From Catellatospora sichuanensis (GTDB lineage Bacteria; Actinomycetota; Actinomycetes; Mycobacteriales; Micromonosporaceae), in NCBI RefSeq assembly GCF_007483665.1, contig NZ_VIQO01000030.1, forward strand, positions 62,001 through 126,000: 64,000 nucleotides of DNA, written 5' to 3'. The position numbers and the translations under genes were made by a program. A model generated the notes under the pieces. The model was given only the letters and a program-made list of their open reading frames with translations, did no database searches and was not told the DNA's origin. Positions 8,288-17,175 of this stretch are shown here, piece by piece (positions within the stretch are counted from its first letter, which is position 1; every line of letters starts with the position of its first letter).

Positions 8288-9502
8288 ATGTCCGCTGGCA
8301 CCGACACGTCGGCCATCCGGCCGTTCCGGGTCGTGATCCCCGACACCGAACTCAAGGACCTGCAAGACCGGATCATGCACACGCGCTGGCCCGACGAGGA
8401 GACCGTCGACGACCAGTCGCAGGGCACGCAGCTGGCCACGATCCGCGAACTCGCCCGCTACTGGGTCGAGGAGTACGACTGGCGCAGGTGCGAGGCGCGG
8501 CTGAACTCCCTGCCGAACTTCCTCACCGAGATCGACGGGCTGGACATCCACTTCATCCACGTCCGGTCCAAGCACGAGAACGCTCTGCCGATCATCGTCT
8601 CGCACGGGTGGCCCTACTCGGTCGTCTCACTACTGAAGATCATCGAGCCGCTGACCGACCCGACCTCGTACGGCGGCAGCGCCGACGACGCCTTCCACGT
8701 GGTCATCCCCTCGCTGCCCGGATACGGGTTCTCCGGCAAGCCGACGACCACCGGCTGGGGCCCCGACCGCATCGGCCGCGCCTGGGCCGCGCTGATGACG
8801 CGCCTCGGCTACGACCGCTACGTCGCGCAGGGCGGCGACTGGGGCGCGATCGTCGTCGACCTGATGGCCGCGCAGGAGGTGGCCGGACTGGTCGGCATGC
8901 ACACCAACATGGCCTGTGTCGTGCCCGCCGAGATCGACAACCTGTTCCAGCAGAACATCGTCGGCGCCGCCGACGCGCTCGCGCACCTGCCGGCCGGACT
9001 GTCCGACGAGGAACGGGCCGCCTGCGAGCAGCTCGACTTCGTGTGGAAGCACGTCACGTACGCACTGCAGATGGGGTCGCGGCCGCAGACGCTGACCGGG
9101 CTGGCGGACTCGCCGACGTTCCTGGCGTCGTGGATGCTCGACCTCGACCCGAAGACCCTCGCGCTGATCTCACGGTCCTTCGCCGGTGTGCGCGAAGGCC
9201 TGACCCGCGACGACGTGCTCGACAACATCACGCTGTACTGGCTGACGAACACCGGTGTCTCCTCGGCGCGCCTGTACGCGGAGAACAGGTTCTCGTTCTT
9301 CGGCGTCAAGGGCGTGCAGATCCCGGTCGCCGTCAGCGTCTTCCCCGACGAGATCTACCTGCCGCCCAGAAGCTGGGCGGAGAAGGCGTACCCGAAGCTC
9401 GTCCACTACCACCGGCTGCCCGAGGGCGGACACTTCCCGGCCTGGGAGCAGCCGACGGCGTTCGTGGACGAGGTCCGCACCGGCCTGCGGTCGCTGCGGT
9501 AG
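8288..9502 (+). CDS. Epoxide hydrolase (EHN-type alpha/beta hydrolase)
   Basis: A 404-residue enzyme that opens epoxides to diols. The N-terminal EHN domain (about residues 10-110, PFRVVIPDTELKDLQDRI and TRWPDE) precedes an alpha/beta hydrolase fold. The oxyanion motif HGWP is at 106-109, the nucleophile Asp184 is in QGGDWGA, and the base His382 is in EGGHFPAWEQP; the acid is probably in SVFPDEIY. The ATG at 8288 is preceded by GAGGAA at a good distance, and upstream in-frame codons look non-coding. It is a stand-alone gene, convergent with the coiled-coil gene at 9520. Confidence 0.92.
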   Translation: MSAGTDTSAIRPFRVVIPDTELKDLQDRIMHTRWPDEETVDDQSQGTQLATIRELARYWVEEYDWRRCEARLNSLPNFLTEIDGLDIHFIHVRSKHENALPIIVSHGWPYSVVSLLKIIEPLTDPTSYGGSADDAFHVVIPSLPGYGFSGKPTTTGWGPDRIGRAWAALMTRLGYDRYVAQGGDWGAIVVDLMAAQEVAGLVGMHTNMACVVPAEIDNLFQQNIVGAADALAHLPAGLSDEERAACEQLDFVWKHVTYALQMGSRPQTLTGLADSPTFLASWMLDLDPKTLALISRSFAGVREGLTRDDVLDNITLYWLTNTGVSSARLYAENRFSFFGVKGVQIPVAVSVFPDEIYLPPRSWAEKAYPKLVHYHRLPEGGHFPAWEQPTAFVDEVRTGLRSLR

Positions 9503-9519
9503 GCCGGTGCTGCCGACGC

Positions 9520-10248
9520 TCAGGGGCGGCGGCGCTCCTGCGGCACCACCACGGCGGCCGGCTGGCGGCGTACCACCGCGGGCTGCTGGCGCTCCGACGG
9601 GACCGAGACGTCGGCGAGCTGCTCGTCGTCGTCCTCGGGCACCGGGTGCTCGTCCAGGTCGAGGGCGTCGAGCTGGCTGTTCATGAATTTGCGCAGCCGG
9701 GCCCGGTAGTCGCGGTCGAAGTTCTGCAGCGCCTCGATGCGCCGCTGCAGCACCGAGCGCTTGCCCTCCAGACTGCCGACCACGTCCTCGTACTGCTGCA
9801 GGGCGTCGCGCTCCAGGTCGTCGGCCTTCGCCTGGGCGGCATCGACGATCTTCGTCGCGGTGGCGCGCGCGTCGGCGACCATGTGCTCGGTCTCGCGGCG
9901 GGCGCTTTCGGCGTGGGACTGGGCCTCGCGGCTGATCTCCACGGCCTTGGCCTGCGCGGCGGCCTGGATCTGCGCCGCCTCCTGCCGGGCGCTCTCCACG
10001 ATGCCGCGCGCGTCGCGGGCCAGGTCGTCGGCCTTGGCCCGGGCGTCGCCCTTGATCCGGTCGGCTTCGGCCTGCGCGTTGGCGACGTGCTCGTCGGCGG
10101 TGCGCCGGGCCAGCACCAGCACCTGCAGCGCCTGCCGCTCCGCTTCCGGGTCGGCCAGCACGCTGCTGTTCTGCTGCTCCATCGGTTCGTTCTCCGCCGG
10201 GCCGCTGAACAGGCCCTTCACTCGACCCTTCAGCCGGTTGTCGGTCAT
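9520..10248 (-). CDS. DivIVA-like coiled-coil protein
   Basis: A 242-residue, Ala/Glu/Gln-rich protein with one long predicted coiled coil (about residues 35-190), made of heptads such as ADRIKGDARAKADDLARDAR. Its end, LQRRIEALQNFDRDYRARLRKF followed by MNSQLDALD, matches the conserved tail of actinobacterial DivIVA/Wag31 proteins, but the short N-terminal lipid-binding domain of DivIVA is missing. The C-terminus is acidic then Pro/Arg-rich. The ATG at 10248 has GAGGAGA upstream. It likely works as a cytoskeletal or polar-growth scaffold; the larger protein at 23924 has the complementary N-terminal part. Confidence 0.75.
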   Translation of the reverse strand: MTDNRLKGRVKGLFSGPAENEPMEQQNSSVLADPEAERQALQVLVLARRTADEHVANAQAEADRIKGDARAKADDLARDARGIVESARQEAAQIQAAAQAKAVEISREAQSHAESARRETEHMVADARATATKIVDAAQAKADDLERDALQQYEDVVGSLEGKRSVLQRRIEALQNFDRDYRARLRKFMNSQLDALDLDEHPVPEDDDEQLADVSVPSERQQPAVVRRQPAAVVVPQERRRP

Positions 10249-10547
10249 CGCAGGTTCTCCTCACCCCAGTGTTCGGACGCCGCGACTCCCGCCGGCCCGG
10301 GTCGACGTTCCCGCGCAGCTTGCACCGTCGAGAACAGCGCCGATGGTAGTCGCCCCGCCGCTGGCGGGGAAGGTGCGTCACCCGCTCCGCCGACCTGCGG
10401 GACACGCGGCCTGCACCTGCGTCGATGTGCGCACATCCCGACAGCCGAAGGCCGTCACGTCCCGTCGGGCACCGTGCCGTGCCGTGCCGGGCCCGCGGCG
10501 TGCCGCGCGCGCAGGTCGACGTCCAGGTCACTTGCCGGTCAGGGTGT
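10249..10547. other. Intergenic region with a perfect 14-bp palindrome
   Basis: About 300 bases without a convincing gene, upstream of the DivIVA-like gene. It holds GATGTGCGCACATC (10424-10437), a perfect palindrome about 180 bases before the start codon, possibly an operator. Nothing else recognisable. Confidence 0.4.
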
Positions 10548-10593
10548 GGAAGGGCACCTTCCACAACGCATGGCGTTGTGAAGGTGCCCTTCC
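10548..10593 (-). terminator. Terminator of the ABC exporter operon
   Basis: A 21-bp stem (one bulged base at about 10562) around the loop ATG, beginning only three bases after the permease stop codon. The arm starts GGAAGGGCACCTTC. It is a strong factor-independent type hairpin for a GC-rich genome, though without a U-run. Confidence 0.8.
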
Positions 10594-10595
10594 TT

Positions 10596-11453
10596 TCAGA
10601 CGTCGCGGCGGCGGATGGTGAGCACGGCGGGGATGAGGAGGAGCAGCGGCCAGGCGGCCAGGACGAGCCAGGACTCGGTGACGGTGGCGGGGTAGTAGCC
10701 GGGATGCGGTGGCGGCATCCAGTCGGTGGTCAGGCGGTTCCAGGCGATGCCGGGCATCAGGTGGCCCAGCTCGGCCGACCAGCGCTTGTCCGAGGAGAAC
10801 ATGGTCGGGAGCATCAGCAGCAGGAACGTGGCGGTGACCAGGGTGGTGGCGGTGTGCCGGATCAGCACGCCCAGGCACAGGCCGATCAGCGCGCAGACCG
10901 GGGCGAGCAGCGCCGACGCGGCGATGGCGCGCACCGACACCGGGTCGGTGACCGACACCGCGGCGTCGCGCCCGGCGAGGATCGCCTGCGAGACCGCGAA
11001 CGAGCCGCCGGCGATGAGCACGCCGGTCACGGTCCAGACCCCGGCCGTCACCACCGCCTTGGCCAGCACCACCGCGCCGCGGGCGGGCACCGCCGCCGTC
11101 GTGGTCCGGATCAGGCCGCTGCCGTACTCCGACACCACGGTGAGCGCGCCGAGGCTGGCGGCGACCAGCATGAGGGTCAGATAGCCCTCCTGCGGGAACG
11201 CGTCGCCAAGGGAGAACATGTGCTCCCGCTGCGTCTCGGGCTCGTAGAAGGGGAAGTTGTCGTAGTCGGCCTTGGCCGCCAGTGCGGCCGCTGCGACGAC
11301 GAACAGCGTGGCCAGGCCGAGCGTCCACGGGGTGGACCGCAGCGACCACAGCTTGATCCACTCTGCGGCGACCAGATCGGTGAAGCGGGCCCGCGGCGCG
11401 GCGGCGCGGGCGCGGGCGGCGGCAGGCGGGGCCGGGTGCAGGGACGTGGTCAT
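10596..11453 (-). CDS. ABC-2 type transporter permease
   Basis: A 285-residue membrane subunit of an ABC exporter. After an Ala/Arg-rich N-terminus it has ARFTDLVAAEWIKLWSLRSTPW, the usual start of ABC-2 permeases, then about six TM segments (about residues 45-60, 90-108, 130-152, 172-195, 203-222 and 258-275). It overlaps the ATPase gene by ATGA (11450-11453) and is the last gene before a strong hairpin. It probably pumps a peptide, drug or lipid; the divergent kinase/regulator pair at 12487 may control it. Confidence 0.88.
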   Translation of the reverse strand: MTTSLHPAPPAAARARAAAPRARFTDLVAAEWIKLWSLRSTPWTLGLATLFVVAAAALAAKADYDNFPFYEPETQREHMFSLGDAFPQEGYLTLMLVAASLGALTVVSEYGSGLIRTTTAAVPARGAVVLAKAVVTAGVWTVTGVLIAGGSFAVSQAILAGRDAAVSVTDPVSVRAIAASALLAPVCALIGLCLGVLIRHTATTLVTATFLLLMLPTMFSSDKRWSAELGHLMPGIAWNRLTTDWMPPPHPGYYPATVTESWLVLAAWPLLLLIPAVLTIRRRDV

Positions 11454-12355
11454 CGGGACCCGGCCAGGTGGTCGGCGTGACCGGCGGTGATCTCCATGAA
11501 GGCTTCCTCCAGGGTGGCGGTGCGGGTGGTCAGCTCGTGCAGCTCGACGGCGTTGGCGAAGGCGAGCGCGCCGACACGCTCGGCGGACAGCCCGCGTACG
11601 TCGAGGTGGCCGGGTGCGGCGTCGACGACGGCGCCCGCCGCGGTCAGCGCCGCGGCGAGCACGGCGGTCTGCGGGGTGCGCACGGTGACCAACTGCCCGG
11701 TGCCGCGGTCGGCGAACGTGCGCAGCGGATCGGCGGCGATGAGCCGGCCCTGGCCGATCACGACCAGGTGGTCGGCGGTGTGCTCCATCTCCGTCATCAG
11801 GTGGCTGGACAGGAACACGGTGCGGCCCTGCGCGGCCAGCCGCCGGAACAGGTGGCGCACCCAGCGCACGCCCTCCGGGTCCATGCCGTTGATCGGCTCG
11901 TCGAACATCAGCACCGGCGGGTCGCCCAGCAGCGCCGCCGCGATGCCCAGCCGCTGCTTCATACCCAGCGAGAAGCCGCCGACGCGGCGGTGCGCCGCGT
12001 CGGTCAGTCCCACCTCGGCCAGCACCTCGCCGACCCGCCGCCGGCCGATGCCGTTGCTGCGGGCCAGGGCACTCAGATGCGACGCGGCGCTGCGCCCGCC
12101 GTGCACCTGCTGCGCGTCGAGCAGCGCACCGACGTGATGCAGGCCACGCCGGTGCGTGCGGAACGGCACCCCGCCGACCGTCGCCGCGCCGCCGGTGGGC
12201 GCGTCCAGGCCCAGAATGACCCGCAGCGTGGTGGTCTTGCCCGCGCCGTTCGGGCCGAGGAAACCGGTGACGTGCCCGGGCCGCACCGTGAAGGACAGGT
12301 CGTCGACGGCGGTCTTGCCGCCGTAGCGCTTGGTCAGGCCGATGACTTCGATCAT
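11450..12355 (-). CDS. ABC transporter ATP-binding protein
   Basis: A 301-residue ATPase partner of the permease at 10596. Walker A GPNGAGKTT is near residue 37, the Q-loop and the signature FSLGMKQRLGIAAALLG near 130, Walker B VLMFDEPINGMDPEG follows, and the H-loop is in VFLSSHLMTEME. The C-terminal 80 residues form the extension common in exporters of the CcmA type. Signature LGMKQ instead of LSGGQ is usual in this subgroup. The start is ATG 12355 (MIEVIGLTKRYGG); the reading further upstream runs into the divergent promoter. Confidence 0.93.
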   Translation of the reverse strand: MIEVIGLTKRYGGKTAVDDLSFTVRPGHVTGFLGPNGAGKTTTLRVILGLDAPTGGAATVGGVPFRTHRRGLHHVGALLDAQQVHGGRSAASHLSALARSNGIGRRRVGEVLAEVGLTDAAHRRVGGFSLGMKQRLGIAAALLGDPPVLMFDEPINGMDPEGVRWVRHLFRRLAAQGRTVFLSSHLMTEMEHTADHLVVIGQGRLIAADPLRTFADRGTGQLVTVRTPQTAVLAAALTAAGAVVDAAPGHLDVRGLSAERVGALAFANAVELHELTTRTATLEEAFMEITAGHADHLAGSR

Positions 12356-12486
12356 GGGAACGATCCTGTCCGGCACGGCGGCCGCCCGCATCGGGCCGCG
12401 GACGGCAAGCGCGGGGCGGGCTGCATCCCGCAGGCGTACGCCCACGGGCCGATGCCGCACCTCGCTGAGCTGGCTACTCTCGCCGG

Positions 12487-13716
12487 GTGGATCCCCTCAC
12501 CCCCGGCCCGAAGGTCCGCCGATCCGCCGGTCCACGGTGGCGTGCCGTGGCGGCGTGGACCGGCGCGCTCGTGTCCCCGGTGCTGCTGTTCATCGTGATC
12601 ACCGACGGCGCCGGCGGCGGCAGCATCGACCTGGTGCCATGGCTGTCGGTGCGCCACCTGCTGCCCGCCCTGGCGCTGGCGCTGCCGTTCGCGCTGCTGC
12701 GCCGCCGACCGCTCGCCGCGCTCGGCCTGCTGCTGATCGGTTCCGCCGTGGCCACCGTCGCGACCCACACCGCGGAGGTCGCGTACCTCACCGACATGCG
12801 CTACCTGCAGATCATCGCCGTCGACCTCGCCGTGGCCGTCGTCGCGGCAAACCGGCCGCGGCGGGTCTCCGCCGCAGTGGCCTTCCTCACGCTGCTCGTC
12901 CAGGTCGTCATCGGCTACGGCAGCGGCCTGAACACGCCCGTCTTCGAGTTCGAGATCCCCACCCTGGCGATGGCTCTGACCTGGACCGTCGGCAGCTCGG
13001 TGCGGGGCCGCCGCGAGCACGCCGAGGCGATCCGGGTCCGGGCCGCGAGCCAGGCCACCACCGAGGAGCGGCTGCGCATCGCCCGGGAGCTGCACGACAT
13101 GGTCGCGCACAGCATCGGCGTCATCGCGATCCAGGCGGGCATGGGCCGCCGCGTCATCGACACCCAGCCCGCCGAGGCCCGCGACGCGTTGCAGGCCATC
13201 GAGGAGACCAGCCGCGAGACCCTCGCCGGGCTGCGGCGCGTGCTGGTCGGGCTGCGCCAGGACCGGCCCGCCGGACTCGCCCCGGCCGCGCCCGCGCCGG
13301 TGCTCGACGACCTGGACCGGCTGGTGGCCACCACCGCGGGCGCAGGGCTGCAGATCACGCTGGACCGGCGTGGCGAGCGGCGGCCGCTGCCCGGCGACAT
13401 CGAACTGTCCGCGTACCGGGTGGTGCAGGAGGCCGTCACCAACGTGGTGCGCCACGCGGCGACGCCGCGGTGCACGGTGACCGTCGACTACCGCGACACC
13501 GAACTGCGGCTGGAGGTAGCCGACTCCGGGCGGGGCAGCGCCGCGCCCGGAGCCGGCTACGGCATCACCGGGATGCGCGAGCGGGTGACCCTGCTCGGCG
13601 GCGAGTTCACCGCCGGGCCGCGCCCTGAGGGCGGCTGGCGGGTCACCGCACGGCTGCCGCTGCCCGAGCGGTCCGAGACGGTCATGCCGCACGGCGCAGG
13701 GGCGGGGGCGCGATGA
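12487..13716 (+). CDS. NarL-family sensor histidine kinase
   Basis: A 409-residue membrane kinase starting with GTG. Four or five TM segments fill residues 20-160, with short loops. HisKA_3 motif IARELHDMVAHSIGVIAIQ carries the phospho-acceptor His (about 203); the HATPase_c domain shows the N-box QEAVTNVVRHA and GYGITGMRERV. It overlaps its regulator by ATGA. It sits 131 bases from the divergent ABC exporter genes, an arrangement typical of systems where the regulator controls the exporter in response to envelope stress or antibiotics. Confidence 0.92.
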   Translation: MDPLTPGPKVRRSAGPRWRAVAAWTGALVSPVLLFIVITDGAGGGSIDLVPWLSVRHLLPALALALPFALLRRRPLAALGLLLIGSAVATVATHTAEVAYLTDMRYLQIIAVDLAVAVVAANRPRRVSAAVAFLTLLVQVVIGYGSGLNTPVFEFEIPTLAMALTWTVGSSVRGRREHAEAIRVRAASQATTEERLRIARELHDMVAHSIGVIAIQAGMGRRVIDTQPAEARDALQAIEETSRETLAGLRRVLVGLRQDRPAGLAPAAPAPVLDDLDRLVATTAGAGLQITLDRRGERRPLPGDIELSAYRVVQEAVTNVVRHAATPRCTVTVDYRDTELRLEVADSGRGSAAPGAGYGITGMRERVTLLGGEFTAGPRPEGGWRVTARLPLPERSETVMPHGAGAGAR

Positions 13717-14369
13717 CGGTCCGGGTGCTGCTCGCCGACGACCAGCCGCTGGTGCGGTCCGGGCTGCGGGTGCTGATCAACGAGACGCCCGACCTGGCCG
13801 TGGTCGCGGAGGCCGGCACGGGTGCCGACGCGGTCCGGCTGACCGCCGAGGCGCGTCCCGACGTGGTCGTGATGGACATCCGGATGCCCGGCATGGACGG
13901 CATCGAGGCCACCCGGCAGATCACCGCCGCATCGGGCCCGGCCCGGGTGCTCATGCTCACCACGTTCGACGAGGACGAGCACGTGTACGGCGCGCTGCGC
14001 GCCGGGGCCAGCGGGTTCCTGGTCAAGGACATGGCGCTCGACGACATCCTGGCCGCGATCCGCGTCGTCGCGGCCGGGGACGCCCTGATCGCGCCGAGCG
14101 TCACACGCCGGCTCATCGCGGACTTCGCGGCCGGGCCGGGCACCCCTCGTGCGGCACGCCCCGATCCCGGCATCACCGACCGGGAACGGGAGGTGCTCAC
14201 CCTGATCGGCCGCGGGCTGTCCAACGGCGAGATCGCCCAGGAGCTGTTCATCTCCCCGGCCACCGCGAAGTCGCACGTCGCGCGGCTGCTCGCCAAGCTG
14301 GCCGCCCGCGACCGCGTCCAGCTCGTCATCACCGCGTACGAGCTGGGCCTGGTCACGCCGCCGGGCTGA
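13713..14369 (+). CDS. NarL/LuxR-type response regulator
   Basis: A 218-residue response regulator coupled to the kinase before it. The receiver has LLADDQPLVRSG, the phospho-Asp in VVMDIRMPGMDG, LMLTTFD, and the conserved Lys in FLVKDMALD. The LuxR helix-turn-helix covers about 150-212 (ITDREREVLTLIGRGLSNGEIA). It is 218 residues like the regulator at 3043 and clearly related, so the two two-component pairs in this window probably share ancestry. The divergent ABC exporter is the likeliest target. Confidence 0.93.
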   Translation: MTVRVLLADDQPLVRSGLRVLINETPDLAVVAEAGTGADAVRLTAEARPDVVVMDIRMPGMDGIEATRQITAASGPARVLMLTTFDEDEHVYGALRAGASGFLVKDMALDDILAAIRVVAAGDALIAPSVTRRLIADFAAGPGTPRAARPDPGITDREREVLTLIGRGLSNGEIAQELFISPATAKSHVARLLAKLAARDRVQLVITAYELGLVTPPG

Positions 14370-14377
14370 CCCTCACG

Positions 14378-15094
14378 TCACCGGGTGTCGGCGGCCGAAC
14401 CGACCCGTCGGCCCGGGGCGAGACGCCGCAGCCAGCGCCGCAGCCGCGTGGGCCGGGCGGCGTCGACGGGCGAGGCCGCGCGCGCGGCGGCGTCGGCGGC
14501 CGCGCCGAAGAAGTCGCCGCCCTTGCGCCGCACGTCGTCGGTGCCCCACTCGCGCTTGCGCGGGGCCTTCGCCATCCGCGGGATGTGCTTGGCGCAGTGG
14601 ATGTACGCCTCCTGCACCTCGACCACCACCCAGCGCTCGGCCCGCCGCCCGGGGACCGGGTCGACCGGCAGGTCCGGGTACGCGGCCCGGGCAAGGTCGT
14701 CCTCCAGCACCGAGGCGCGGCCGTTGACGTGCAGCCCGATGACGTCGCTGACGAAGTCGACGAACAGCAGCCCCACGTGGCCGTTCTCGCTGATGTTGCC
14801 CAGGCTCGCCATCACCCCGTTGCCGCGGTACTCCGGCCAGGTCACGTGGGTGGCGTCGAGCACGTGCACGAAGCCCGCGGGCCCGGCCCGGAACGTGTTG
14901 TCGCACTCCCCGGCGGCGTCGGACGTCGCGACGAACATCATCTCCTGGCGCCGCACGAACGCGGTCATGCGCTCGTTGAGGTGGTCGAGCATCTGCTGGT
15001 CGTAGAAGCGCTGCGCCCGCCCGGCCGTCCCGTGCGCCTGCTGGAGGCGGCGTTCCCCGAACGAACCCTGCACCTTCTCGACGATCCGGGTCAT
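14378..15094 (-). CDS. Pyridoxamine 5'-phosphate oxidase-like FMN-binding protein
   Basis: A 238-residue protein of the split-barrel flavin family. It has QRFYDQQMLDHLNERMTAFV, then FVATSDAAGECDNTFRAG, GFVHVLDATHVTWPEYRGNG and the IGLHVNGRA strand, as in PNPOx-like proteins of actinobacteria with possible FMN or F420 binding. The last 60 residues are Arg/Ala-rich and variable. The ATG at 15094 has GGGGGA six bases upstream. It is not expected to be the vitamin B6 oxidase itself; a general oxidoreductase or heme/flavin-binding role is likelier. It converges on the response regulator with an 8-base gap. Confidence 0.8.
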   Translation of the reverse strand: MTRIVEKVQGSFGERRLQQAHGTAGRAQRFYDQQMLDHLNERMTAFVRRQEMMFVATSDAAGECDNTFRAGPAGFVHVLDATHVTWPEYRGNGVMASLGNISENGHVGLLFVDFVSDVIGLHVNGRASVLEDDLARAAYPDLPVDPVPGRRAERWVVVEVQEAYIHCAKHIPRMAKAPRKREWGTDDVRRKGGDFFGAAADAAARAASPVDAARPTRLRRWLRRLAPGRRVGSAADTR

Positions 15095-15196
15095 CTCGTC
15101 CCCCTTCGCCACACGCCCCAACGGGTGCGCCTGCGAACGAGATTCACGGACGGCGGACGGCCCGCGTCGCACAGCCGGTGCGACGCGGGCCAACGG

Positions 15197-15871
15197 TCAC
15201 CGCGCGGTACGCCGCCGGTGCACCAGCACGCCGCCCACGGCCAGCGCCGCCACCAGCCCGGCCAGCGCCCAGTAGGGCCAGGTCGGCGCGCTGGGCTCGG
15301 AGGGTCCGACGCTGGTCACGGTGGTCGCACCGACGGTGGCGGCGGGCTGCTGCGGCGGTGCGGTCTGCCCGAGCAGCAGCGGGTCGGGCTGGTTGGTCGG
15401 CGGCTGCCAGCCGGCCGGTGCGGGGGTCAGCTTGCCCTGGTAGTCGAAACGGATCTCACCGGTCACCTTGTCGCCGTCGGAGGCCACCGACAGGTAGGTG
15501 ATGGTGTAGACACCGGTCTGCGGCCAGTGCGACACGGGGATGACGGCCGGGAAGCCGGTGCGGTAGAGCTGCGGCTCCCAGTTGCCGTCGCGCAGCGTCA
15601 GCTCCTGTACCGGGCTGGGCAGGGGCTTGGGCTCGCCACCGGACCAGCCGTGGTCGACGCGGGTGCCGTCGGGGGCCTTCACCGTGAAGTACGCGGCCGG
15701 GTTCGCCCGCTCGGTGAAGACCAGCCGCACGCTCTCGCGGGGCTCGGTCAGCGTGCTGCGGTCCACGGGGTCGGAGAAGGCCAGCTGGCCGTGCGCCTGC
15801 GCGGGGGAGGGCAGCAGCACGGCCACGGCCACCGCGGCGAGAACGGCGGCGATCTTTCGAGACATGCGCAT
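15197..15871 (-). CDS. CopC-domain copper resistance-like secreted protein, membrane-anchored
   Basis: A 224-residue exported protein. A signal peptide (about residues 1-26, cleaving after AQA) exposes an N-terminal His in HGQLAFSDPVDRS, the copper ligand position of CopC proteins. A CopC-type beta sandwich follows to about 150 with VRLVFTERANPAAYFTV and a C-terminal DGDKVTGEIRFDYQG. Then come a Pro/Thr-rich linker and one TM helix (about 195-218, YWALAGLVAALAVGGVLV) with RRRR-like tail that anchors it. It likely binds copper outside the cell. Downstream of the DUF1501/DUF1800 genes on the same strand, 51 bases away. Confidence 0.82.
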   Translation of the reverse strand: MRMSRKIAAVLAAVAVAVLLPSPAQAHGQLAFSDPVDRSTLTEPRESVRLVFTERANPAAYFTVKAPDGTRVDHGWSGGEPKPLPSPVQELTLRDGNWEPQLYRTGFPAVIPVSHWPQTGVYTITYLSVASDGDKVTGEIRFDYQGKLTPAPAGWQPPTNQPDPLLLGQTAPPQQPAATVGATTVTSVGPSEPSAPTWPYWALAGLVAALAVGGVLVHRRRTAR

Positions 15872-15922
15872 GAAGCTAAGCCATCGCCGCCGTACGCACC
15901 ATCCCCCGCCGTCGCCTCAGGA

Positions 15923-17155
15923 TCACCACCAGTCCAGGCGGCCCTTCCAGCCGTTGAGCGCAGCCGCCGGGTCGGCCTGCAGGACACGGTCGAGTGCGCT
16001 GGCGTACACGTCGCGGAAGTCGGTCGTGTACTTCAGGTCCCCGTCGTCGAGGTCGGTCAGGCTGGGCTGCTCGCCGTAGAGCCCGCCCGGGATCGACTCG
16101 CCCAGTACGAACAGGTTGGACGCCGTGCCGTGGTCGGTGCCGTCGGAGGCGTTGGCCCGCACCCGGCGCCCGAACTCGGAGTAGACCAGCACCACCACGT
16201 CCTTGCCCGCCGGGTGGGCGGTGATCCGCTTGTAGAACGCGGTCACCCCCCGGTCCAGGTAGGACAGCAGCTGCTCCTGCAGGTTGCGCTCGTCGGCGTG
16301 GGTGTCGAAGCCGCCCAGCGACACCGAGAACATCCGGGTCGACACACCGGCCTCGATACACTGCGCGACCAGGTCGAGCTGCGCCTGCAGCCCGGCCAGG
16401 CCACCGGTGCCGGTCGCCGGGACCTTCTCGTCGTCACCGCCGTCGGTGTCGGTGTCGGCCTCCTTGACCTGCTGCGCCATCTCCCGCACCCGGGCCAGAT
16501 CACCGAAGCAGGCCGCGGCCCGGGCCTGCAGCGGCGGCTCCCCGGCCGACGGCTTGGCGAAACCGGCGAGCGCCTCGGCGGTCACCGCCTTGGGCAGCTT
16601 CGCGTCCGCCGCGCCGATCACCGCACCGGCACTGCGCTCCCCGGCCAGGAGCGGCGGCAGCACCTTCTCGAACGACACGGCCAGCCGCGGGTCGCCGCCC
16701 ACGCCGTCGAGCCAGCGCCCGATCCAGCCCGTGTTGCCTGGCCGCTCGGGGTTGGCTGTCTGCCAGATGTCCATCGAGCGGAAGTGGCTGCGGTCGGGCT
16801 TGGGGTAGCCGACGCCGCGCACGATCGCCAGCTTCTTGCCGCCGAACAGCTCGTGCAGCCCCTTCAGAGCCGGGTTCAGGCCCGTGCTGTCGTCCAGGCG
16901 CAGCACCTCACCGCCGTCGTAGGCCAGCTCGGGCCGGGCGTCCTGGTAGGCGCGGTCGGCGTGCGGGATGACGGTGTTGAGGCCGTCGTTGCCGCCGTAC
17001 AGCGTGATGACGACGAGCGTCTTCGCGCCCTCCGGACGGTCGCCGGAGGTGTCGAGGATGTCGGACAGGGCCAGCGTGGTCGCGCCGGCGGCCAGCGCCG
17101 CGCCGCCGACGACGCCGCTGGCGATCAGGAACCTGCGCCGGGTCGTGGTGTCCAT
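15923..17155 (-). CDS. DUF1501 family exported protein (Tat substrate)
   Basis: A 410-residue protein with a twin-arginine signal at the N-terminus (TTRRRFLIASGVVGGAAL). The DUF1501 body shows LVVITLYGGNDGLNTVIPH, the HFRSMDIWQTANP segment, SLGGFDTHADERNLQ and VVLVYSEFGRRVRANASDGTDHG, which line up with the sulfatase-like metal-binding fold assigned to this family. It starts at ATG 17155 after GAGGAGG. It lies 20 bases downstream of the DUF1800 gene; this pair is nearly always together in bacteria and its biochemical job is not settled. Confidence 0.9.
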   Translation of the reverse strand: MDTTTRRRFLIASGVVGGAALAAGATTLALSDILDTSGDRPEGAKTLVVITLYGGNDGLNTVIPHADRAYQDARPELAYDGGEVLRLDDSTGLNPALKGLHELFGGKKLAIVRGVGYPKPDRSHFRSMDIWQTANPERPGNTGWIGRWLDGVGGDPRLAVSFEKVLPPLLAGERSAGAVIGAADAKLPKAVTAEALAGFAKPSAGEPPLQARAAACFGDLARVREMAQQVKEADTDTDGGDDEKVPATGTGGLAGLQAQLDLVAQCIEAGVSTRMFSVSLGGFDTHADERNLQEQLLSYLDRGVTAFYKRITAHPAGKDVVVLVYSEFGRRVRANASDGTDHGTASNLFVLGESIPGGLYGEQPSLTDLDDGDLKYTTDFRDVYASALDRVLQADPAAALNGWKGRLDWW

Positions 17156-17175
17156 TAGGCGTCCTCCTCGAAGTC

